Assembly (NCBI GenBank): GCA_000328365.1
Contig: KB306104.1
Coordinates: 248,229-312,228 of the forward strand
Direction: 5' to 3'
DNA length: 64,000 nt
Origin: Capitella teleta
Taxonomy: Eukaryota; Annelida; Polychaeta; Capitellidae
The notes under the pieces were generated by a model. The model ran no database searches. It worked only from the letters and a program-made list of their open reading frames with translations, and was not told the DNA's origin. Made by a program: the position numbers and the translations under genes. Below, in pieces: positions 44,901 through 56,900 of the stretch (position 1 is its first letter; each line of letters starts with the position of its first letter).

Positions 44901-47900
44901 GACTTGGCTGCTCTGGTAGACTAAGCCGATGATTGGCTGCTGGTGAGCGGTGACGTCTTTATGCAATGCCTGAGGGGAATAAGTCAATGTGCAATTGTGG
45001 CTTCATATTCACAACGAACCTTTTCGGTTTCAACTTGTTTGCGCAATCCGTCTTCTTGTTCGCTGATCGTCTGCACAGTTGATAAGGCGTCCTCCACTTT
45101 GGAAACCCAGTTGCGCTGATTCCTCAAATCCCTCAGAAGTTGGTCGTAAAGTTCGTCAAGGCGAACCTGCAAAACGAAACAAGAACATGAGCACACATCT
45201 AGGTCAAATGATGACCCCAGAGTGAGCGTGTTCATTTAATTATAAAACCCATTTTATTACTCTCTGATGAAATTACCGAAAAGCAGAAAATTAACAAAAC
45301 GTAACATTTAAAGCAGAACCCGGAAAATACATGCGACTAAAGGGATACATGTTTTTAGTAATCTGAAGGTTGTTTTTGAATGAGTTAGTCTACTGGATAG
45401 ACATAATAGTAATAGGAAAAAACACTCAATACTAAATCACATTCACTCCTTCAGAGAACATTATGCATACATGAATAATTAATAAAATAAAATGAGCAGA
45501 GGGAAGGGGATGAAGGGGAAATGGGAAACGGGGAAGAAGCACAAGATTCACCCCAAGGGTTCATTCAGTGATTTGCGGAAAAAATCAGGAGAAAAAAATT
45601 GTGATTAGCAATGAATAGGATTTTTTTTGAGAATAAGAAGCAGAAACGTCGCAGTCGCTAAGAGGTATCACCGCGTTGTCATGGCTACAAAAGCAGCGAA
45701 GGGAGAAGGGTTTTTTGGCAAACACTGAAAAAGGCAAAAAAAAGCAAACTTGTTGAGATAAAATGCACATTGAATCAAATTAATAAAGTAAAAGAATCAA
45801 AAATGCAAATCATGATTATTTCCGTACGCATTCAGCTGCATTCACACCAGATAGAGGTCAAAGGTCAAAGATGTCATTGCAAAAGCCAATCACCGTAAGG
45901 AGGTTGATAGTTAAATAAATTAATACCTTAACAAACTTATTATAGGCAAACGAGAGCACACGAGCAACCTAAATAGGAAAGCGCATTGGGGTGAGAGGAA
46001 GAAAAGAAGCCTTGGTTACTGCAGGGAAGCCATGGAAAATGCAAACTCAAAAAGCTAATTAAACAAATCAAAACAGAGAAACAGAATATCCCACTCAGCC
46101 AAGCCAGTTGGGATAACACAAAGTCAAACACAAAACATAAAAAGGTTAGGAACACAAAAAGGAAGGAAGGGAAGGTGGTAGTACACAAATAAAGCAAAAA
46201 TAATTAAACATAACTAAAACACAGACCAAAAAAAATTTAAAATTAAAAAAAAAAAAAAAAAAAAAAATTAGCAGCTTAATTTACAGCTCAGTTAGTATTT
46301 CGTCAAGAGAGTTCAATGCCCTTATTCCCATTGCTATTTTTATTGGTTTAAAGAGTTTAAAAATGCGGCAAACCCTAACACCTTTCATTGTTATGGTGCA
46401 GTTACAAAAAGACACACCTCTTTCTGAGTGAGGCATCAGACTCAGAGAAATGGCAGAAGAAAAATCTTAATTAATTCCAAGAGAAAGTCATGCAAATGCT
46501 GCATGCAAGGAAGATGAATTTTGAAATAGAAGCCATTTCTGAGAGGACACCCCATAACAAGACACATACACAGACACATGCATACCTAAATCGATAGAAT
46601 TTACTCAAATAATTAAATCAAACAGCAGAAAATATAACTTACCGTAAGCTAATTAGGAAGGGACATTGATAAATCACATTGCAAACAACCCCAAATCCTA
46701 GCATATAACTTTCTCTATCTCTATATCCTCAATTGAAACTTTACCTTCGAACTCTGAATAAGAGCTCAAGAAGGTTTGGACTCGGACAGGTATTAGTGAT
46801 TGAATCTAGCTATCACACATGTACAGGGAGAGGGAAGGGAAGGTGAACACAGGGAAAAAACAGGACAGAGGATAAGGAGGAGGAGGAGAAAGAGGAAGGC
46901 GGCTGGAGTGCCGCCCGGACAACACAGGCATCTGACAGACACCGGACAGTGAGCAAGGCTGCTCCACAGTGGCTTGGTAAGTGGCAACGTCTGCACTCGA
47001 GTTAGGCATCAATTGGAGGCTATCCTAGCGAGCGGTATGTAACGCAAGAGCCACCATGGCTTTACCTGCATGGGGTGGGCGCTTGCTGCCTGCGTAGTCG
47101 ACGCCTCTACCAGTTCGGATGGCACAGCGTCAAGATCTGAAGCAGTAAGAGAAGTGCCCTCGCGGGAGGGGGAATGAGCTTGTCTCGGGTCAATAATGAT
47201 TCCCTCTTCGATGGCCTCGTCCAAAGCAATCCACTGGTCAGTCAGCGTGTGCTTCACTCGACCTTTATCTGGGTCAAAGATGTTCATCCCAATAGCGACT
47301 TCAATTGAGCATAGCGTCTTGGCGCTCAGGTCCAGGATCTGCTCAATGGTGCAATCTAAGGTTCCTCTTGTCAGGCAGTCTGCGATGGTCTTGGGTTGTG
47401 AGAAGCAGAGGCCAGATTTGGCGTCCAGAATTCCTTTCTCAACTGCTTCAATGAGCGACAATTTCACAGTCGTGGCTACATTTCCCTCAACAGACGAGAT
47501 TGCAGCATGTCGATCCGGATCTGACTCCTGCTTGCTTCCTTCTAACTCGACGCCCATTTTCTCCTCGGCGATGGGCGCAACCTTTTTGAAATTAGGCTCA
47601 ATTGATGACAGAACATCAGCCTCCAGAGGTGCTAAACCCACACTGCCATCCACATCGGCACCCCCTCTTGTGGGTGCTGCCACTTCAGGTGTTGCCTCAA
47701 CCTTTGCGATGATGTCAGTCTTCAATGAGAAATCGTCGAAATAATCTGGTGCTCCTCTGTCCTCGTCGGATGTAGCATAAGTGCTCAGAATATCAGAATT
47801 TGGTTCATCTGAATACCTAGTCAAACCATCTTCCAAAGAAATGTCAGATTCCCTCTCCTTAGCTGGAGCATCATTCAAAGCTGAAGAATCTCTTGCTTCT

Positions 47901-50900
47901 TGGTCTTCTTGATCTTCTGATGAGCTGACCACGATGCCTGCAGCCTGCGCTTCGTCCAGTGGCAAGCCGCCGACTTTGCCTGGCACCAGCACTCGGCCAC
48001 TGCGCGGGTTGATCAGTCCTCTCTTCATTGCCTCGTTCAGGCTCAACAGGTGGTCTTTGTCGTTCGGGTCCGCAATCTGCGCTGTGCTGCCGTCCAGCAA
48101 GCCTCTCTTCGTTGCGTCGCCAAACGAATGCATCTTGCCGGTCAGTGGGTCTTTCATCTGACCACTGCGCACATCCAGCAGTCCAGAATCAAGCGCATCT
48201 TCCACAGACATCTTCAGAGGGTAGAGTAGAGAAATGCCCTCCTTCGACCCCACACCAACCAGCTTGCCGCTGACCGGGTCTCGCACCTTGCCGCTTTTGC
48301 CATTGATGATGCCCTTCTCCACTGCCTCACTCAGCGGCATCTCCTTCTGGCTGGCTGGATCCACCACCGTCTGTCTGGCATCCAGCACGCCATTGGCCAG
48401 CGCCTGCACCGCTGTCAGCTTCTGCTTGCTCAATGGGTCCATTACCTTGCCTGATTTGTCATCAAGCAGGCCCTCCTCAAATGCTTCCTTCAGCGTCAGC
48501 TTGGCCGGATTCACCAGCACACCTTGCTCCAGGGCCTTGTCCAGCCTCAGTGGTATCTTAGACTTCTTCTGTTTCAGCTTGCCTGTCTTGGGATTGACAA
48601 TGCCTCGCCTCAGTGCCTCATCCAAACCAATCAGTGATCCTGTTTCTGGGTCTGGGATCTGTGGACTGCTGCCGTCCAGCAGCCCCTGCTTGATGGCGTC
48701 CTCCATGCTTATGGTCTTGCCTGTCACAGGGTCTGTCACCAACCCATTGGCTGGGTTCAGAACGCCCCTCTCAATGGCCTCTGCCAGCGTCAGGTCTAGC
48801 TCCTCGTCGCTGCTGCGAATGACACCCTTCTCAGATGCCTCCACAACACCCATCTCCTGGCCAACACTGTCCACCATCTTGCCTGTTTTGGGGTTTATCA
48901 ACTTGCGGTCCAGGGCCTCAAGCAATGTCAGCGGACGTCTGCTCTCGGGGTCAAAAACGCTGCTCTCCTCTCCATCTATCAGCCCAGTCTTCACTGCCTC
49001 TCCCAGGCTCATCTTGTGGCCGTTGCTAGGATCAGTCACAGATCCGCTGGTTCGATCCACCAGACCCTGCTTGATGGCCTCCTCAAGGCTCAGACTCGGC
49101 TCGTCTTCGTCAGCCTTGTCGGCGCTCAGGGTGGCTTTCTGGTGCGCTGCCCATCCCATCAGGTAGCCCAATGCCATGGCCTGTTCCAAAGACACTCTCT
49201 CTCCCGTAGCCCGATTCAGCACGCTGCCATCTTCTGCTGACAGCAGACCGCTGGCAAGTGCTTCCTTCAGGCCAACTGCTTCTCTCGTGGCTGGGTCAAT
49301 CACCTGGCTTTGGTCGCGATCAATGATGCTTTCAAGGCCCTGCTTGAACGGCATTTGCTTTTTGGTGCTTGGGTCGGTTATCATTCCTGTTTTGGGGTCT
49401 ACAAGGCCTTGTTGGACAGCCTCGTCCAAGCTCAGGCTCGGCTTCAGTTTCTTTGTCGCTGCAGCTTCAGCCAATGGCTCTTTCACTGCTCCAATTTCGG
49501 GTGCCGCTGATTTGGCTGTCGCTGCGAAATCTCTTGCTTCTTGGTCTTCTTGATCTTCTGATGAGCTGACCACGATGCCTGCAGCCTGCGCTTCGTCCAG
49601 TGGCAAGCCGCCGACCTTGCCTGGCACCAGCACTCGGCCACTGCGCGGGTCGATCAGTCCTCTCTTCATTGCCTCGTTCAGGCTCAACAGGTGGTCTTTG
49701 TCGTTCGGGTCAGCAATCTGCGCTGTGCTGCCGTCCAGCAAGCCTCTCTTCGTTGCGTCGCCAAACGAATGCATCTTGCCGGTCAGTGGGTCTTTCATCT
49801 GTGGTTGTCTCTGATATTGTCCTGACGTTTCCACATGTACACTGGTAGTTGTTGACTTCTCTTGATGAATTTCACTTTGTGATGTAACAACTGTTTTTGC
49901 AAATTCCCTCGTTTCCACATTAATCAAACTAGCGTTGTAGGGCTTCTTATCATCTGGCCACAAAATCCCTTGCATTAAAGCTTCTTCCAATGTTAAAACT
50001 TGGTCCGGGAAGAGGATCACATTTGAATTGATGATCACAGTTCCTTTGTCACGTTGTGTCACCAAATTGTTCCTCTGTTTCGTGCTTGGGTCAAGAATTG
50101 TTACTCGAGACATGTCTAACAGATTCTGATCGATTACATTGTCTAGTGTTGCAGTTCTCTTTGAAGTTGGGTCAACATAGATTCCAGTCGATACATCCAA
50201 ATATTGTCTGTACAGTGCTTCCTTGAATGTCATCAAGTCAGATGATTCATAGGTCACTGTGTCCATAGCCTCTTTTTGAGACGATGTGTGGATGACTGTC
50301 TTTGATTGAGTCATTTCAGAAGCATACATTGCGGAAGACTGTGTTGTCACCGTGTGGGAAACGGAGTTTGTTAAAACCTCCATCAGTAACTCTTTGCTCA
50401 AGGCCTTTGCGAGACAAATGAATTCACCAGATTTGGGGTCAAGAACTTTGCCAGTAGACGAATCAAATATCTCAAGCTTAATTGCCTCATCAATGTCAAC
50501 AAATTCATTTGAAGATTCATGCCAAATTCGGAGAGTAGAGAAATCTAACAGGCCAGAAATCAAAGCCAAATGAAACTGAACATCAAGGCCAGAATTGGGG
50601 TCGGTGACAACATTGCTTTCTCTATCTATGACACCCACTTTCAAAGCTTTTATCAGACTAAAGCCATGCATTTGGGTTGGGGATTCAATGAACATTTCTG
50701 AGCTAGTGGCTACTGAATCTACTTGTGCTTCATGCACACAAATTTGTCCCACACTCACCGGATATTCCATGTCCTTCACGGTTCCCGATTCCACATCAAC
50801 AATGTCTTGGTCGATGGCGTCTCCCAGGGTCATGGTCTCACCCGTACTTGGTATGTTGATGAGAGTGCGGTCAGCATCAATGATACCGCGCTCGATCGCA

Positions 50901-53900
50901 TCCTGGAACTTCATCGGCTCTTTCGTGTCTGGGTCGAGCACAGTTCGGCTGATTTCATCATAAAGACCTTTCTGAATAGCCTCATCCAAAGTCAAAGCTT
51001 GTCTCTGAGGTTGGTCAAAGACCAGCTCACTGTCAATCGCCTCAGTCAGGCTGATTGAATCTCCAGATGTTGGGTTTCTCACTAATCCACTGTCAGGATC
51101 AACAATTCCTTGGTCTAAAGCTTCAGTCAACGAAATGGCATCAGCAGAATCTTGGAAAGTGAAAGTTGTTTTCTCAGGGTCAATCACGCCACTTTCAACT
51201 GCTTCTTCCACAGAAAGCTGTTGCATGGTGACCGGGTGCTTGATTTTGCCTTCGCTGAATAGTCCTTGTTCGTTGGCCTGTTGCAAACTCATCATGGGGG
51301 GAATGAATGAGTCAGCCACAAGTCCCTTTTCCAATGCTTGTTCAAATCCAATTGGTTTTCCAAGTGGTGATGGACTGACAGCACCTGGGGAAAACATTGT
51401 GAATCAAATGGTGAGTGAGAAAAGATGAGCAAGCATCACACATATCTATAGCCGATGCAACACAAATTGATCTTATAAGCTTATCCAGGCAATACGCTTA
51501 CCAGTTGATGGGTCAAAGAGTTTCTTGGATACCGCATCTTCCAAGGGGAGCATATCCCCAGTGCTGGAATCAAGGATCTTGGTCTTGGTTGGACTGAGGA
51601 TGCCAGATTTGATGCCCTCTTCAATTGTGAGTTGTTTTCCACTTTCAGGATCTGTGACTTTTCTAGAGTCAGAATCATAGAGACCTAACGAAAGAGAATG
51701 CCATACATGGAACAAGAAAATGTTTACTTTACCTTTATCAACAGCCTCTGCTAAGCTCAGCTCTGGCTTATCATCAGTCACAAGCAAGTTCTTCATCATG
51801 GCTTCACCCAGATTGATCGGTGCTCTTGTTTTGGGGTCCTCAATGGTTCCTGAATTCATGTCGATCAATCCGCTCTTCAAAGCGTCATCAATCTTGAGAG
51901 ATTTTCCACTCTCAGGATCCTTAATCCTCGATTTGTCAGCGTCAATCAAGCCACATGCCACTGCACCTTCAAGAGTGGTTTGTTCACCACTTGTTGGGTT
52001 TGTCAGCATGCCCGTGTCTGGGTTGTAAAGCCCTTGCTTGACTGCATCGGTCAGGCTGAGTCCCTTATCTTGAGTTGCAGTAACAGCAAGTCCGCTGTCA
52101 ATGGCTTCCTTCAGGGTCAAAGTTTCCAAGTCTGGACTGATGACATCGCCAGTTTGGCTGTCCAGGACTCCTTCTTCAACTGCACGATTGAAGTCCAACA
52201 ATTCAGAAGTTTCAGGATGGCGAACTTTAATGGAGTTCTTGTCAATTACACCAGAATCAACTGCTCCCTGCAGTGTCATCTTAGCTCCAGTCTGAGGATC
52301 AACAATTCTTCCAGTGTCCTCATCAAATAATTGTGTCTCAAGGGCTTCATGGATAGACATGAGTGGTTTGATGTCCCGTTCAGTCAGAAGTCCTTTTTCA
52401 AAAGCAACGTCCATGCTGACAGGTTGAGCTTTCTTTCCAACCAGCATCTTGCCTTTCTTAGGATCAACCAGTTTGCGCTTGATGGCATCCTCCAGGGTGT
52501 ACTTTTCTTCAGTTGCAGGATCTTCAACAATTGTCTTGGATGGATTGAGGACACCCTTGACTAGAGCGTCTTCCAGGGTGAGTTTCTTGCCTGTAGATGG
52601 ATCAATGACTTTGCCAGTGCTTGGGTTGAATTTACCAGCTTCCATCAGTTCTTTGAGACTCAGGTTGGGCTCTTTACTGCTCATCAGCAGGTCCTCATCA
52701 ATTGCTTCTTGGATGGAAACAACTTTGGATGTGTCAGAGTCCTTCAACACTCCTTTCTCTGGGTCAAGAACTCCACTTGAGATGGCTTCTTGGAGAGACA
52801 GGATCTTGCCACTGTCAGGCTCCTTGATAATTGAACTGGTTGGGTCGATTAGACCCTGTTTGATGGCCTCCTTGAGGGAGCATTCTGATTTTGAATTAGG
52901 ATCCGTGACTTTGCCAGTTTCAGGTGAGAAAAAGCCTTTGTCAAGAGCATCTTGGAAGGTCAGGCCCTCAATGCGCTCCTTGAACTGTCCAGTTGATATT
53001 GCGTCTGCTAACTTCACCTGGTCATTTGTGGTATCATCCAGCACAGAGCTGGAAACAGGGTCAACCACCCCTTGGTCAATCGCCTCAGACAGAGTGATCA
53101 GCTCATTAGTTTGGGGTGACGTCAGAAGAGTACTCTCACCGTCCAGGAGTCCAGTAGTAAGGGCTTCTCCAATTGTCAGCTCTTGGCCACTCTGCGGGTC
53201 TTTGATGAGGCCAGTATCAGGATTAACGAAGCCTTTGCTGGCTGCTTCAGTCAGAGAAAGTTTCTGGGGAGCTTTCTTAGTCGGCGTGATGGTCAATGGT
53301 TCTTCTGCAGTTAGCGAGTCAGTGAGGTGGGTTGCTTTGGTGTCAGGATGAAGCACTCTGCCACTTAGAGGTTCCAAAAAGCCTTCATCAATGGCTTCCT
53401 CCAGGCTGATGTCCTGACCATCCACGACCATGATGATCTGGTTGGGATCCAGAATTCCAGCATGCATGGCTTCAACAACAGCCATGGGTCGCCCGGAGTT
53501 AGGATCATTGAAAACGCCTCTTTCAGGATTGAAATTTCCGCTCTTGTAAGCATCTGCCAGAGTGATTGGGTCAATTTGTGCATCTGTGATGTCTCCTGCA
53601 GTTATGGCATCAGCAATCGTTCGTTGTTCACCAGCCACTGGACTTTTCACCATGCCAGTGAAAGGATCTACAATTTTAGTCTTCATGGCTTCTGCTAACG
53701 TTACAGTATCATCAGTGCCAGGAACCCTCACGTCTGACTTTGAGGGATCCACAATTCCACTCTCCACAGCTTCAATTAGCGTCAGATCACGTTTCCTGTC
53801 AGAATCTCTGATGGTGCCGTTTTCAGGATCATACAATCCTTGTTGAACAGCCTCAGTCAGACTTAGTCTTCGCGGAGTCTTAACTTCAACAACCAAGCCT

Positions 53901-56900
53901 TTATGAATGGCTTCCTGCATGCTGATACTTTGACCAGTGTGCGGGTTGTACACCTCTCCTGTCTCGTTATCCATGATTCCTTTCTTGATGGCTTTCTCCA
54001 TGGAGAGCAAGTCACCAGAAACTGGGTCAATAACTTTGAATGAGGAGGGGTCAATGACACCTTTGACAACAGCTTCAGTGATGGTGACGTCGTCGCCAGT
54101 CTTCGGGTCTCTCACTTGGCCAGTTCTTGGCTCCATAACTCCTTGCTGAAGAGCATCTTTAGGACTCATGGGTGGTTTTGAGAACTCCAAAGCAATTCCT
54201 TTGTGCAGAGCTTCTGAGATTGGCACCATGCTCTTTGCTTCTGGGCTGAAAACTGTGCCCTTGTCCAAATCGGCTAATCCTTTCTTGCTGGCTTCAGGTA
54301 AGGAGACGAGGTTTCCAGATGATGGATCAACAATCTTGACATCATCTCCACTTAATAATCCGCTCTTGATGGCATCGCCCAGACTCAGATCTTGGCCACT
54401 TTCCTCATCAAGAATAGTTCCTGATTCTTCGTTGAAAATTCCCTTCTCCATGGCTTGCTTGATGGACAAAGCTTCGTCAGTTTTTGGACTTGTGACCACT
54501 AAGCCCTTGTTGTAGGCTTCAGATAACGGAATGGCCTTGCCAGTGCTAGTGTCGATGAGAATACCCAAGTTGGTGTCAACAATTCCGCTTTCAATGGCAT
54601 CTTGAAGAGTAAGATCTCTTCCTGTGTGCGGGTCTCTGATCTTGGAAGTTGGGTCAAGGATTCCTTTCTCTAGAGCTTCATCGACAGTGACGCCAACACC
54701 AGTCCAAGGGTCCGTGAGTGTGTTGTCTTCAGAATTGTACAGTCCTTCTTCAAAAGCTGATTCCAGCGTTAGATAAGTCGGTGGAGAGACTGTGTCTTGA
54801 ATCTTGCCTGGATTCATGGCCACATCATGCACAGAGACAGGCTTGCCAGTTCTTGCATTCATGACCAAACCGGATGAGATGTCTAGGGTGCCTTGATCAA
54901 CTGCTTCTTCCACTGTCATCTTCAAGCCGGTTGATGGATTTGTGATGGTTGATTTGGGGTCCAGGAGTCGTCGCTGCAGAGCATCTTGGAAGGTGAGGCC
55001 TGCTTTTGTAGCAGGGTCAATGAAAGTGTTTGTCTTCTTGTCATAGATTCCTTTCTCAATGGCATCCTTGATGCTGAGTCCCATTGGGGTTTCAACAACA
55101 GCGTCAGCCATGGGAGATTCTTCTCCAGTTATAGTATTGATGACTTGACCACTCTCAGGATCGAAAACTCCTTCATGTACAGCTTCTTTGAGAGAGACCA
55201 CATCTCCGGTGGTTGGGTCTTGGATGAGGGAGTGAGGGTCAATCAATTCAGTTTTGATGGCATGTTCCAAAGATACTGCTTCGTTAGTCATTGGGTTGAC
55301 ATAAGTGTTATTTGTAGTGTCAACAATTCCAGATGAGATTGCCTCTTGCAGAGTGAGTCCTGTTCTGTCTCCAACACATGCAAACTTGCTGCCTGTGATA
55401 TGTTCCTTCAAAGGGATGGTTTCCCCTGTGTGCACATTGATGACATTTCCATGTTTGGAGTCAATTACTCCACACGCCGTGGCACGAGCAAGAGCCATTT
55501 GTTTCCCTGTCGCTGGATCGAGAATGGTTGACTGGTCGTCAATGAGGCCGAATTCAATTGCTTCCTCAAGTGCAAAGAATCGTCCACAAGTGGGATCGAG
55601 GAACTTGTAAGTGGTTTCATTGTACAGGCCGATATCCACTGCAGTAGCAACAGACATGGGCCTGGCGATCAAAATCCCCCTCTCCATGGCAACGGTGAGA
55701 GGAACCTTCTCTCGGCAACTGGTATCTTTGATGAAACCTTTCTTGTGATCTGTCAGATTGGCCTTGATGGATTCTTCCAAACTGAGAACTGCGCAGCTCC
55801 TTGGGTCATTCACAACCACAGAGTTTGGGTCAAGAAGACCTCGGTCAATGGCTTCTCCTAAGGTGACAATTTCATCGAAATCTGGATCCAACATTTCTCC
55901 TGTTTTGGGGTTGTAGAGGTCCTCTTCAAAGATCTGAACAATGGACATGGGTCTCTGCTGGCTTTGCTTGCTCTCAAACAAAATTCCATCTTGGACAGCC
56001 TCTTCAATCGGGATGTCAACACCAGCAGAATCTTTCACTGTTCCATTCTCTAAATTGACTAAACCCATATCCCGCAGTGCCTCAAACGTCATCTGGCGAC
56101 CAGAGTTGGGATCTCTGACAATGGCAGATTCAGGGTTGATGAAGCCAATGTCCAAGGCTTCCTCAATAGTCATTTGTTGGCCAGATCCTGGATGTGAGAA
56201 TGTGCATGTTTCAGAGTCGAAGAGACCTTCGTTGATTGCTTCAGTGAATGTGTAGCCATCAACAGGTACTTCAGAGCTGTACTTCAGCTTGGGATCTGCT
56301 GGTATGTGGCAATTAGTCAAGATGTCAATATCCGCAGCCTGTCCAAGTGAGACCATATCTCCCTCTGGAGTCTTGATATGTCCTTCTTTCGGGTTGATAA
56401 GTCCTTTCTTCACAGCTTCTTCAAGGGTGAGAGAGCCTCCAGTGTTTGGGTCCAGCATAGCAGATCCCTTGGGATCAATGACCCCTCGATCAATGGCCTC
56501 TTGCAAGGTCAGTTCTTTTCCTGTTCCAGGTTCAACAAAGCGGTTGGTGTCAGGATTGTATAGCCCAGAATCCAGGGCAGTAAGCAGAGGAACAGGGAGT
56601 TCCTGCTGCACAAGGATGCCCTTCTTTGATGCTTGGTAGAGACTCATTGGAAGACCAGTTCTGGTGTCCAGGAGAACTCCTTCCTTGGGATCGAGAAGGC
56701 CTTCATGAATAGCTTCTTCTATAGAGATCATATCGCCTGTACTTGGGTCCATGATGGTGGTTGCTGCATTCATGAGTCCACTCTTGATGGCTTCGTCTAA
56801 TCCTTCTCTTGGGTTTTTCTTGACAACCTCAGGCTCTTCAGCAAAAGAAACAGAAGGCTTGGTAGGGGACACAATTCCTTTGCTGACAGCCTCGGAGAAC

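Larger units (their letters stand above)
45167..47065 (-). other. 1.9 kb intron between plakin repeats and rod, with candidate microexons
   Basis: Phase-0 intron, A/T-rich on plus, with a poly-A tract near 46246-46267. It contains splice-framed segments of 42, 9 and 6 bp, and an abutting AG/GT at 46584-46587 that resembles a recursive splice site. Confidence 0.5.

Noticed and set aside
46643-46648. 6 bp microexon as an annotated feature
   Set aside because: Signals are good, but six bases between AG and GT is too easily met by chance; kept only as a finding.
48234-49166. 310-codon plus frame opposite the plakin exon
   Set aside because: Repeat-driven antisense openness; the sense strand is a clear plakin array.
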